Below are positions 42,761 through 50,147 of a stretch of DNA of 64,000 bases, piece by piece. Each line of letters opens with the position of its first letter. Position 1 is the stretch's first letter. This stretch comes from Halolamina litorea (GTDB taxonomy: Archaea; Halobacteriota; Halobacteria; Halobacteriales; Haloferacaceae): contig NZ_JANHGR010000002.1 in NCBI RefSeq assembly GCF_026616205.1, positions 496,001 to 560,000 on the forward strand. The letters are read 5' to 3'. Below the pieces are notes generated by a model. That model did not search any database and had not been told where the DNA came from. It saw only the letters and a list, made by a program, of their open reading frames with translations. Position numbers and translations under genes: made by a program.

Positions 42761-44001
42761 AGGAACTGCACTGCGGTTTCGCCGATCGTTTCCCGGGCCT
42801 GCTCCACGTCCGCCCAGTCGATGGTCTCGTCGGGGAAGTGGGCCTGTTCGATCGTTCCGGGGCCGAACACGACCGTCGGGATGCCGGCGGCGACGTAGTG
42901 CCGGGAGTCGGCGCCGTAGGTCGCGCCCCGTGGCTCCGTCTCTGGGAGTCCGGTCTCCGCCATCGCCGCCTGTAGGGTCCGAACGATCGGTTCGTCGGCG
43001 TCGATCTCGGCAGAGTCGAACTGGATGCTGAACCGTTCGAACGTCGGCGGGTGCTCGGAGAGCCACTCGTCGTCGTCGACGACCGCTTGGAGGGCCGCCT
43101 CGTACTGTGCCTCCACTTCGTCGACGGTCTCGCCGGGGGCGACGCCGAAGCGCATCTCGGCGGTCAGCGAACTCGCGACCGAGGAGGCCCAGTTGCCGGC
43201 CTCGACGATGCCGATGACGATGGGCCACGGGACGGGGTACTCCTCGTACAGGGGGTGGGTGACGGTCTCGCCACGCTCGGCTTCGAGCTCCGAAAAGGCC
43301 GCACGGATGCGCTCGAAGCGCGGGAGCGGGTCCTCGCCGCGCCAGCGCGTGGCCGCGTGAGCCGCCCGGCCCGGTATCTCGAGGCGCTTCATCACGGTCC
43401 CCTCGACGGCCGTGACGGCGGTGAGTTCGGTCGGCTCGGCGACGATGGCGGCGTCGCGCTCGAAGGGGTATGGGTTCGACAGCGCCGCGGCGGCGGCGCC
43501 GATACCCCCCTCCTCCTCGCCGGCGACGGCTTCGACGACGAGGCGGCCGTTCAGGTCGGCCTCCTCGACCCGCTCGGCCACGTCCAGCGCGGCGAACACG
43601 CAGGCGGCGACGGGGGCCTTCATGTCGACGGCGCCGCGGGCGGTCAGGGTCTCCCCGCCCTCGTCGTTCTCACCCCACGTCGGCTCGAACGGCGGCGACG
43701 ACCACGTGTCCTCGTCGGCGGGCACCACGTCGAGGTGGCCGTTGAGGACGAGCGTCGGCCCCGCGTCGGGGTCGCCGAACTCCAGCACGCCGGCGACGCT
43801 CGGCCGGCCGTCGGTGTCGATCAGCGCGGGGTCGTCGGGGAAGGAGTGGTGGGCCGCGAGTTCCTCGGCGTCGGCCTCCCACTCGTAGGTCTCGAACCCG
43901 AGTTCGTCGAGGCGCTCGCGGGTCCACGCTGCCGCCTCGGCTTCGTCGCCACCGACGGTCTCGAACTCGATTAGCCGCTCGGTGAGGTCGCGCATATCCA
44001 T
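42751..44001 (-). CDS. M20 family metallopeptidase/deacylase (ArgE/DapE-like)
   Basis: This is a 416-residue zinc hydrolase. LVLNGHLDVVPAD (His and Asp metal ligands), TARGAVDMKAPVAA (bridging Asp), VAGEEEGGIGA (catalytic Glu and ligand) and AIVAEPTELTAV are the M20 set; the C-terminal EQAHFPDETID gives the last His. The dimerisation domain lies between. It could be an acetylornithine/succinyl-diaminopimelate deacylase-like or peptidase enzyme. The ATG at 44001 (MDMRDLTERLIEFETVGG) was chosen over 44022. Confidence 0.88.
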   Translation of the reverse strand: MDMRDLTERLIEFETVGGDEAEAAAWTRERLDELGFETYEWEADAEELAAHHSFPDDPALIDTDGRPSVAGVLEFGDPDAGPTLVLNGHLDVVPADEDTWSSPPFEPTWGENDEGGETLTARGAVDMKAPVAACVFAALDVAERVEEADLNGRLVVEAVAGEEEGGIGAAAAALSNPYPFERDAAIVAEPTELTAVTAVEGTVMKRLEIPGRAAHAATRWRGEDPLPRFERIRAAFSELEAERGETVTHPLYEEYPVPWPIVIGIVEAGNWASSVASSLTAEMRFGVAPGETVDEVEAQYEAALQAVVDDDEWLSEHPPTFERFSIQFDSAEIDADEPIVRTLQAAMAETGLPETEPRGATYGADSRHYVAAGIPTVVFGPGTIEQAHFPDETIDWADVEQARETIGETAVQFLQS

Positions 44002-44050
44002 ACCGGGGCGTCGGTGGCACACGGTTTAGCTCCACGGGAACCGTAAACGC

Positions 44051-44054
44051 TTAC
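44051..44054 (+). promoter_or_regulatory. TATA-like element of tRNA-Lys
   Basis: cgcttac with its TTAC core lies 27-30 bases before the tRNA 5' end at 44081. Confidence 0.45.
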
Positions 44055-44080
44055 CCGGTGCTCTTCCTGGGTTCCGGTGA

Positions 44081-44154
44081 GGGCTGATAGCTCAGTTTGG
44101 GAGAGCGTCTGGCTTTTAACCAGACGGTCGGGGGTTCAAGTCCCTCTCAGCCCG
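44081..44154 (+). tRNA. tRNA-Lys (anticodon TTT)
   Basis: The 74-base sequence folds as a complete cloverleaf: acceptor GGGCTGA/TCAGCCC with discriminator G, anticodon stem TCTGG/CCAGA around the loop CTTTTAA (anticodon at 44115-44117), and the T arm GGGGG-TTCAAGT-CCCTC. No intron is present. The 3' end is partly repeated 116 bases downstream. Confidence 0.96.
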
Positions 44155-44196
44155 TATAGGCCACCGAGCGACAGCGAGGTGTGCCGGTCGCCGTGG

Positions 44197-44208
44197 GAGG
44201 GACTGAAC
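44197..44208 (+). repeat. Inverted copy of the tRNA-Lys T arm
   Basis: GAGGGACTGAAC is the reverse complement of the tRNA T arm (44134-44146) except for one missing base. It pairs with the direct copy that follows at 44250. Confidence 0.6.
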
Positions 44209-44249
44209 GCTGCCAGTCGCGCGCAGCGTAAGCGAGCACGTCTGGCCCC

Positions 44250-44269
44250 GTTCAACTCCCTCTCAGCCC
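44250..44269 (+). repeat. Direct copy of the tRNA-Lys 3' end (att-like)
   Basis: Twenty bases repeat the tRNA 3' end (44134-44153) with one mismatch (GTTCAAC for GTTCAAG). The repeat is 116 bases from the tRNA. It looks like a fossil attachment site or part of a tRNA-linked element; no integrase lies between. Confidence 0.7.
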
Positions 44270-44281
44270 ACCTCCAAGCCC

Positions 44282-44749
44282 TCAGTTCTCCCCTTGATAC
44301 GCCCCGTCGTAGGTCCCCTCGTGGTCGGCGTCGGCGACGACGAACTGGCCGATCCGGGCGCCCTGCTCGATCTCGATCTCGTGGCCCACCTGCAACAGCC
44401 CCTCGCCGCGGCCCTCGTAGCCGGCGTCCCAGACCGCGGTGTTCAGGGTACACGAGTTCCGAAGGAGCGTCGAGCGCGGGAGGACGAAGCCGACGCTGTC
44501 CTCCGGCACCGCGAGTCGCTCGCCGTAGCGGACCACGTAATCGCCCGGTTCGAGCCGGTAGACCGGCGGGTCGCCGCCGTGGGGGTCGACCTCCGAGCGG
44601 TCGCCGACCGACTTGTCGTCGCGCCCGACGTAGCCGGGGGAGGTCTGTTCGAACACCGCGGCGACGGTGAGGTCGACGCCGTTCGGCTGGACCGCGTCGT
44701 CGTCGGCGCCGTCGATGTCGTCGGCGACGCTGGCTCCGGAGCGGAACAT
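44282..44749 (-). CDS. dUTPase / dCTP deaminase-superfamily enzyme
   Basis: This is a 155-residue protein. LEPGDYVVRYGERLAVPEDS and VLPRSTLLRNSCTLNTAVWD, then AGYEGRGEGLLQV, match the trimeric dUTPase/dCTP deaminase fold: the R-S motif, the buried turn before the Asp (AVWDAGYEG) and the Gly-rich strand. QGARIGQFVVADAD is the next conserved strand. Haloarchaeal members of this length are annotated as dUTP nucleotidohydrolases, which keep uracil out of DNA and give dUMP for thymidylate. Whether it deaminates dCTP cannot be decided by eye. Confidence 0.82.
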   Translation of the reverse strand: MFRSGASVADDIDGADDDAVQPNGVDLTVAAVFEQTSPGYVGRDDKSVGDRSEVDPHGGDPPVYRLEPGDYVVRYGERLAVPEDSVGFVLPRSTLLRNSCTLNTAVWDAGYEGRGEGLLQVGHEIEIEQGARIGQFVVADADHEGTYDGAYQGEN

Positions 44750-44884
44750 ACTGGGGGGTGTGGAGTCGTCGCCATAACCCTGCCGGAGGCGCGTGAGGGC
44801 GTCTCCGTCCCGTCCCCGACACTCTCGCCGACTGATCCGACTCTCGCCGGATTTATCACCGCTCCGAGCCCATCTGGGGACGAT

Positions 44885-46858
44885 ATGGGAAAGACAATCA
44901 CGGAGAAAGTCCTTGACGATCACCTCGTCGAGGGCGAGCTGACCCCCGGCGAGGAGATCGGGATCGAGATCGATCAGGTGCTGACCCAGGACACCACCGG
45001 GACGATGGTGTGGCTGCAGTTCGAGGCGCTCGGCCTCGACGAGGTCCAGACCGAACTCGCCGCGCAGTACTGCGACCACCAGACCTACCAGTTCGACTTC
45101 AAGAACACCGACGACCACCGTTTCCTCCGCTCGGCGGCCGGTACCTACGGCGCGCACTTCTCTCGGCCCGGCAACGGTATCTGTCACAACGTCCACAAGG
45201 AGAACTTCGCCGCGCCCGGCAAGACGCTGCTCGGCTCGGACTCCCACACGCCCACGCCCGGTGGGCTGGGCCAGCTCGCGATCGGCGCGGGTGGCCTCGA
45301 CATCACCGTCGCCATGGGCGGCGGCGCCTACTACGTCGACATGCCCGAGGTCGTCAACATCCGACTCGAGGGTGAACTCGGCGAGTGGGCTTCCGCGAAG
45401 GACGTGATCCTCGAACTGCTGCGACGCCTGAGCGTCAAGGGCGGCGTCGGCAAGGTGTTCGAGTACACCGGCCCCGGCGTGGAGACCCTCTCGGTGCCGG
45501 AGCGGACCACCATCACCAACATGGGGACCGAACTCGGCGCCACCTCCTCCATCTTCGGCACCGACGAGCGCACGAAGGAGTGGCTCGAGGAGGTCGACCG
45601 CCCCGAGGACTACGTCGAGCTCCAGCCCGACGAGGACGCCGAGTACGCCGACGAGATCGTCGTCGACCTCTCGGAGATCGAGCCCCTCATCGCCGAGCCG
45701 TCGATGCCCGACAACGTCGTGCCGGTCCGCGAGGCCGCGGGCCAGTCCGTCGAGCAGGTCATGATCGGCTCCTGTACCAACGGCGCCTACGAGGACATCC
45801 TCCCCGCCGCGAAGATGCTCGAGGGCCGCGAGGTCAACAAGAAGACCGAGATGATCATCGCGCCCGCCTCCAAGCAGGCCTCCGAGATGCTGGCCCGTGA
45901 GGGCTGGACGGCCGAACTGATGGCCGCCGGCGTGAACTTCTCCGAGGCGACCTGTGGTGCCTGTATCGGCATCGGCCACGTCCCCGGCAGCGACACCGTC
46001 TCGCTGCGTACCTTCAACCGCAACTTCGAGGGCCGCTCGGGCATCGAGGACGACTCCGTCTTCCTCTGCTCGCCGGAGGTCGCCACCGCCGCGGCGATCA
46101 AGGGCGAGATCATCGACCCGCGTGACCTCGCCGACGAACTCGGCGACCTCGAGGACCCCGGCTTCGAGATGGGGACCGGCTACGACCGCGAGGACGCCGA
46201 CCTCATCGCCCCCGACGAGGCCGTCGACGACGAACTCGTCAAGGGCCCCAACATCGGCGACGTGCCGCTGAAGGACCCCCTTCAGTCGAACCTCAAGGGT
46301 GAGGTCCTCCTCCGGATGGACGACAACATCACGACCGACCACATCATCCCGGCGACGTCGGACATCCTGAAGTTCCGTTCGAACGTGCCCAAGCTCTCGG
46401 AGTTCACACTCTCGCGGGTCGACGACACGTTCGCCCAGCGCGCGCTGGACGCCGATGGCGGCTTCCTCGTCGCCGGCGAGAACTACGGACAGGGCTCCTC
46501 GCGTGAACACGCGGCCCTCTGTCCGATGTACCTCGGGATCGAGGGTGTGCTCGCACAGAGCTTTGCCCGCATCCACAAGGCAAACCTGTTCAACTTCGGC
46601 CTCGTCCCGCTGACGATCGACGAGGACGACTACGAGAAGATCGAGCAGGGCGACGACGTCCAGATCGTCGACGACGTGGGCGAGGGTGTCCGCTCGGGCG
46701 CGACCGAGTTCACCTTCCGCGTCAACGACGAGTGGGAGGGGACCGCCCACCTCGACGCCTCCGAGCGCGAGCGCGAGATCCTCGCGGCCGGTGGGAAGCT
46801 CTCCTGGACCCGCCAGCAGTACGACGAGAGCAGCGGCGCAGCGCCCGCCGACGACTGA
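44885..46858 (+). CDS. acn: Aconitate hydratase
   Basis: This is a 657-residue enzyme that isomerises citrate to isocitrate in the TCA cycle. The 4Fe-4S cluster ligands are Cys297 (GSCTNGAYED) and Cys357/Cys360 (EATCGACIGIG). LLGSDSHTPTPGGLG and DNITTDHIIPATSDI carry substrate-binding residues, and NYGQGSSREHAALCP is the swivelling C-terminal domain motif. The length fits the short archaeal/mitochondrial-like form. It is followed by a strong hairpin. Confidence 0.94.
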   Translation: MGKTITEKVLDDHLVEGELTPGEEIGIEIDQVLTQDTTGTMVWLQFEALGLDEVQTELAAQYCDHQTYQFDFKNTDDHRFLRSAAGTYGAHFSRPGNGICHNVHKENFAAPGKTLLGSDSHTPTPGGLGQLAIGAGGLDITVAMGGGAYYVDMPEVVNIRLEGELGEWASAKDVILELLRRLSVKGGVGKVFEYTGPGVETLSVPERTTITNMGTELGATSSIFGTDERTKEWLEEVDRPEDYVELQPDEDAEYADEIVVDLSEIEPLIAEPSMPDNVVPVREAAGQSVEQVMIGSCTNGAYEDILPAAKMLEGREVNKKTEMIIAPASKQASEMLAREGWTAELMAAGVNFSEATCGACIGIGHVPGSDTVSLRTFNRNFEGRSGIEDDSVFLCSPEVATAAAIKGEIIDPRDLADELGDLEDPGFEMGTGYDREDADLIAPDEAVDDELVKGPNIGDVPLKDPLQSNLKGEVLLRMDDNITTDHIIPATSDILKFRSNVPKLSEFTLSRVDDTFAQRALDADGGFLVAGENYGQGSSREHAALCPMYLGIEGVLAQSFARIHKANLFNFGLVPLTIDEDDYEKIEQGDDVQIVDDVGEGVRSGATEFTFRVNDEWEGTAHLDASEREREILAAGGKLSWTRQQYDESSGAAPADD

Positions 46859-46875
46859 ACGACAGACCGGTGAGC

Positions 46876-46899
46876 GGCGACCGCCGCCGGGCGGTCGCC
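46876..46899. terminator. Hairpin after the aconitase gene
   Basis: A perfect 10-base-pair stem (GGCGACCGCC with GGCGGTCGCC) around a GCCG loop begins 18 bases after the stop. No T-run is present, so termination is inferred from position. Confidence 0.45.
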
Positions 46900-47085
46900 C
46901 CGTTCCCGTCGCCGTGACGGTGGCGACACCGCCCGCCGTGATCGGACGACCCTGATTACGGCCGGTGACCGTCTCTCTTCGCTTCTCCGCTCCCGATAGC
47001 GCCGTCGCCACCCAGCCGCCCTCCGGGGACGTACCGACAGTCGGCCCCGTCCCGGCCCGTCGGTTCGTCCTGTATGGCCACGCCG

Positions 47086-47091
47086 CTTATG
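47086..47091 (+). promoter_or_regulatory. TATA-like element of rimI
   Basis: CTTATG lies 26-31 bases before the GTG at 47117, which supports this unusual start codon. Confidence 0.5.
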
Positions 47092-47116
47092 CCCGCAAAG
47101 ACCCTATCAGGCGTAC

Positions 47117-47605
47117 GTGACTTCCAGCCCCCACGCGTCGGATGCGGAGGACCTCACCATCCGCGAGGCGGGGCAAGCGGACCTGCTCGCGGTGTTCCGC
47201 ATCGAGAAAGCGGTGTTCCCCCAGCCGTGGCCATTCGCGTCGTTCGAGCAGTTCCTCGGCAAGCCCGGCTTTCTGGTGGCGACCGAGGACGGCGCCGTAG
47301 TCGGATACGCCATCGCCGACGTGACGACGAGCGCGGGGCGGGACCTCGGCCACCTGAAGGACATCGCCGTCCACCCGACGGCACAGGGTCGCGGTATCGG
47401 CCGGGCGCTGTTGCGGCGCGTGTTGCTCTCGATGGCCGTCGCCGGCGCGAGTGTCGTCAAACTCGAAGTGCGGGAGAGCAACGATATCGCCCAGTCGCTA
47501 TACGACGACGTGGGGTTCGAGCGCGTTCGACGGGTCCCCGGCTACTACGACGACGGCGAGGACGCGTACGTCATGGTGTTGGACGTGGCCGACTGGCGGG
47601 GTTAG
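47117..47605 (+). CDS. rimI: Ribosomal protein S18-alanine N-acetyltransferase-like GNAT
   Basis: This is a 162-residue GNAT with a GTG start. The acetyl-CoA motif appears as KDIAVHPTAQGRGIGRALLR (Q/R-x-x-G-x-G/A), and ESNDIAQSLYDDVGFERV with a following GYYDDGEDAYVM is typical of RimI/Ard1-type N-terminal acetyltransferases. These acetylate N-termini of ribosomal and other proteins. Archaeal members usually have broad N-terminal specificity. The stop is shared with a small convergent gene (TTAG). Confidence 0.85.
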   Translation: MTSSPHASDAEDLTIREAGQADLLAVFRIEKAVFPQPWPFASFEQFLGKPGFLVATEDGAVVGYAIADVTTSAGRDLGHLKDIAVHPTAQGRGIGRALLRRVLLSMAVAGASVVKLEVRESNDIAQSLYDDVGFERVRRVPGYYDDGEDAYVMVLDVADWRG

Positions 47606-47757
47606 AGCACGCCGAGCAGGTCGGCGGCGAGATAGCGTTGAGCGAGGCCGGCGACGATCATCACCACACCCGCAGCCTGCTTGATGCGCCCGGTGTACCC
47701 GCCGACGGAGCGCCAGATGTCGACGCCGACGCCGGCGAGTGCCCGCCGTCGGTTCAT
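47602..47757 (-). CDS. Short protein resembling the C-terminal end of CcdA
   Basis: This 51-residue frame was read directly from the minus strand. Its core is SVGGYTGRIKQAAGVVMIVA followed by GLAQRYLAADLLG. This looks like the last helix of CcdA/DsbD-type membrane proteins, which carry electrons to extracytoplasmic thiols. The ATG overlaps the stop of the SCO gene (ATGA), so it is translationally coupled. In many haloarchaea SCO and CcdA genes are neighbours, so this may be a deletion remnant of ccdA, or a real small protein. No other part of CcdA is present. Confidence 0.5.
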   Translation of the reverse strand: MNRRRALAGVGVDIWRSVGGYTGRIKQAAGVVMIVAGLAQRYLAADLLGVL

Positions 47758-48428
47758 GCCTCTCGCAGCGTGGTCAGGTCCTCGATGATCGTCTGCTGGT
47801 TGGGGGAGGAGGTCTGGTACGCCCGTTCGACGTAGCCGTCGGCGTTGACGAGCAGCGTCAGCGAGGTGTGGGCGAACATGTACATCTCCATGTCCTCGGG
47901 CTCGGTGCGCCGGAAGTCGACGCCGAACGCTTCCTGGACGACCGTCTTCGCCCGCGATTCGGACTCCGGGCGGAGGAACTGCCAGCCGTCCTCGGCGGTG
48001 GTGACGTTCATCTTCTCGCCGTAGCTCTCCAGTCGGTCAGCGGTGTCTCGGGCGGGGTCGAACGTCACCGGCGCGAACGCTACCTCGCCGGCGTAGTCGT
48101 TCGACTGGGCGTGGGCCTGGACGTTCCGGAGCGTGCTGATGAGGACGGGACAGACGGTCTGACAGTGGGAGTAGAAAAACGTGAGCAGGGTCGGCTTTCC
48201 GGGGTCCTGAAGCGCCAGTGAGCCACCGGCGAGCGGTGCGGGAAGCGTCACGTCGGCGACCTGCTGGCCCCACGCGGGGTAGGGAACGTCCTCGCTCTCG
48301 AACGGGCGGTCGGGCTCGCGCAGCGTCACGTCGGAGTTGCCCCCCAGCCCGACGGTGTCGAGACAGCCAGCCGTTGCACCGATGGCGGCGGCGGCGCCGG
48401 TCGATCTGATGAACGTCCGTCGATCCAT
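47754..48428 (-). CDS. SCO1/SenC family copper chaperone-like lipoprotein (Tat exported)
   Basis: This is a 224-residue protein. DRRTFIRSTGAAAAIG and TAGC at 19-22 give a Tat signal with a lipobox. The thioredoxin-like domain has YSHCQTVCPV with Cys89 and Cys93 and a later His in MFAHTSLTLLVNADG, the Cu-binding trio of SCO proteins. It probably helps assemble the CuA site of cytochrome oxidase or acts as a thiol-disulfide protein. The gene overlaps the CcdA-like fragment by ATGA, so the two are cotranscribed. Confidence 0.9.
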   Translation of the reverse strand: MDRRTFIRSTGAAAAIGATAGCLDTVGLGGNSDVTLREPDRPFESEDVPYPAWGQQVADVTLPAPLAGGSLALQDPGKPTLLTFFYSHCQTVCPVLISTLRNVQAHAQSNDYAGEVAFAPVTFDPARDTADRLESYGEKMNVTTAEDGWQFLRPESESRAKTVVQEAFGVDFRRTEPEDMEMYMFAHTSLTLLVNADGYVERAYQTSSPNQQTIIEDLTTLREA

Positions 48429-48545
48429 ACCCGTCGTTGGCGTGCTGTTCGGTTAGGCGGTCTGGTGCAAGCGTCGAAACGCCCGGTGCCCCCGTCGAGC
48501 GGTAGTGAACACATCTGTTTTGCCCCTTCGGGCCGACTCCCCGGT

Positions 48546-49070
48546 ATGGGATACAGCTGTCCGGTCTGTGGCGCGCCCCAGCACGACGACGAGCACCTGG
48601 CGAACCACCTCGCGATGACGGCGATGCTCCACGGCGAGGACCACGAAGCGTGGCTCGACGACCACGTCGCCGAGTGGAGCGAACACACCCCACCAGAACT
48701 CGCCGCGGAGATCGTCGACGACGCCGAGGAAGTCGACTACGACGAGGCCACCGACGCCCGCGCCGACATCCCCACCGAAACGACCGACAGCCACGACCAC
48801 GCCCACGACCACAGCCACGCCGACGGGAGCCACCCGACCGAGGAGTTGGCCGACCCCGCCGAGGTCCCCGACTCCGGCTTCATCGACGAGGCCGCCGAAG
48901 CCGCCGTCGCCGAGGCCCGCGAGATGACCCGCAAACGGCGAGAGAACGCCGCCGGTGAGGACGACGGCTCACCGACGCGAGCAGCCGGTGAGGACGACGG
49001 CTCGCCGACGCGAGCAGCCGGCGAGGACGGCCGCCCGGAAGGGTCCGCGCCCGAGGAAGAGGACGCCTGA
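48546..49070 (+). CDS. DUF5810-type zinc-binding protein with tandem repeats
   Basis: This is a 174-residue acidic protein. The N-terminus GYSCPVCGAPQHDDEHLANH has a Cys pair and following His that can form a zinc finger. A His-rich stretch DSHDHAHDHSHADGSH lies at about residues 80-95. The C-terminal tail contains two perfect 11-residue repeats of AAGEDDGSPTR (a 33-base DNA repeat). The ATG at 48546 was preferred to 48465. It resembles the haloarchaeal DUF5810 family, usually next to DUF5809 as here; function unknown. Confidence 0.8.
   Translation: MGYSCPVCGAPQHDDEHLANHLAMTAMLHGEDHEAWLDDHVAEWSEHTPPELAAEIVDDAEEVDYDEATDARADIPTETTDSHDHAHDHSHADGSHPTEELADPAEVPDSGFIDEAAEAAVAEAREMTRKRRENAAGEDDGSPTRAAGEDDGSPTRAAGEDGRPEGSAPEEEDA
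48951..49029 (+). repeat. 33-base tandem repeat in the DUF5810 gene
   Basis: Units at 48951-48983 and 48984-49016 are nearly identical (one base differs in cgggctc-type positions), followed by a partial third unit at 49017-49029. Being a multiple of three, expansion preserves the frame. Confidence 0.75.
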
Positions 49071-49117
49071 CTGGCCGGCACCGCCAGCGGTAAGCCGCTT
49101 CGCTCGGAGGTCGAACC

Positions 49118-49561
49118 ATGCGAACGGAAGGCGTCTTCGCCCCCGAAACCCGGACCGAGGCGGCCGACTCCTTCGAGGCTGTCGGCCCGGCAGCACAGAC
49201 CGTCGTCCGAGAGACGGCCAAGGCCATGGAGTTCGACCGTGAGGAGTACGACCAACGCGTCACCGGCGAGGTCGTCGAGACCGCCCGCGACGCCCTCTTT
49301 GCCTCTATGCTGGTCGTCACCGTCGCCGACCGCGAGACCTACGAGGAGTGGGTCGAATCCCACCCCGACTACGAGGTCCACGAAACCGGCGCCGAGAACG
49401 TCGATAACGTCGTCTGGCACGCGTCGCCGGCCACCGAAACCGTCGTCGCGGCGACGTTCCAGTCCGAACCCGACGCCGCCGTCGCCACCCTCCGGCGACA
49501 GGCGTTCGGCCGGATCTACCGCCCGATGCTGAAAGACGACGCCGGCGTCACGACCGAGTAG
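49118..49561 (+). CDS. DUF5809-type protein
   Basis: This 147-residue soluble protein begins MRTEGVFAPETRTEAADSFE, the characteristic start of the haloarchaeal DUF5809 family. EFDREEYDQRVTGEVVETAR forms a helical middle; no catalytic motif is visible. It follows DUF5810 after 47 bases and precedes the Nudix gene by 4, so the three are likely one operon. The pairing with DUF5810 recurs in haloarchaea, suggesting a shared function, which is unknown. Confidence 0.8.
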   Translation: MRTEGVFAPETRTEAADSFEAVGPAAQTVVRETAKAMEFDREEYDQRVTGEVVETARDALFASMLVVTVADRETYEEWVESHPDYEVHETGAENVDNVVWHASPATETVVAATFQSEPDAAVATLRRQAFGRIYRPMLKDDAGVTTE

Positions 49562-49565
49562 CGCC

Positions 49566-50147
49566 GTGAGCGACTACCCGCCCGAGGACGGCCGCCGACA
49601 CGAATCGCTGCCGGTCCCGCACCCCGACTGGCCCGTCATCGAGAGCGTCCCCGAGTACGAGACGGGCTGGTTCGTCGGCGGCTACGACCTGGTCGAACAG
49701 CCGGACGGTAGCCGGAAGCGCTACTACTGGGCTGAGCTCCCGACGGCGGTGGTGGTCACCGCCGTCACCGACGATCAGGTACTGTTCGTCGAGCAGTATC
49801 GACCGACGATCCGCCACGAACAGCTCGAACTCCCCGCCGGCGTCGTCGAGGCGGGGGAGTCGTTCACTGCTGCAGCCCAGCGAGAACTGGAGGAGGAGAC
49901 CGGGTTCCACGCGTCGTCGCTCTCGCTCATGCAGGAGGTCTGGGTCGCCACGGGGCTGCTCAGACACAAGCGCGCCTACGTGTTCGCCGAGGGCCTCGAA
50001 CCGACCGAACAGGACCTCGACGACAACGAGTTCCTCACGCCCCGCTCGGTGCCCGTCGACGAGGCCATCCCGACGGTCCGCTCGCGGCCGACCAACGAGG
50101 CCACCCTACAGGGGCTGACGCTGGCCGACGAGGACGGCCTGCTCTAA
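49566..50147 (+). CDS. Nudix hydrolase, ADP-ribose diphosphatase-like
   Basis: This is a 193-residue protein with a GTG start. The Nudix box GVVEAGESFTAAAQRELEEE followed by TG (about residues 92-113) has all the metal-binding Glu. VLFVEQYRPTIRHEQLELPAG just before it is typical of ADP-ribose diphosphatases, which clear free ADP-ribose to AMP and ribose-5-phosphate. It lies 4 bases after the DUF5809 gene. The stop shares CTAA with the convergent beta-propeller gene. Confidence 0.88.
   Translation: MSDYPPEDGRRHESLPVPHPDWPVIESVPEYETGWFVGGYDLVEQPDGSRKRYYWAELPTAVVVTAVTDDQVLFVEQYRPTIRHEQLELPAGVVEAGESFTAAAQRELEEETGFHASSLSLMQEVWVATGLLRHKRAYVFAEGLEPTEQDLDDNEFLTPRSVPVDEAIPTVRSRPTNEATLQGLTLADEDGLL

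Noticed and set aside
44155-44249. Integrated mobile element bounded by tRNA-Lys and its repeat
   Set aside because: Only about 95 bases lie between tRNA and repeat and there is no integrase, so no element is present; at most it is a relic.
44282-47011. A 909-codon reading frame on the minus strand across the aconitase gene
   Set aside because: It is the antisense shadow of aconitase: long frames opposite real genes are common in very high-GC DNA. The plus-strand protein has all aconitase motifs, and the minus frame is Val/Gly/Arg-rich without family motifs. Only its end coincides with the dUTPase-like gene, which has its own ATG at 44749.
48951-49029. CRISPR-like repeat
   Set aside because: The units are contiguous, without spacers, and encode an in-frame peptide repeat in a protein tail.
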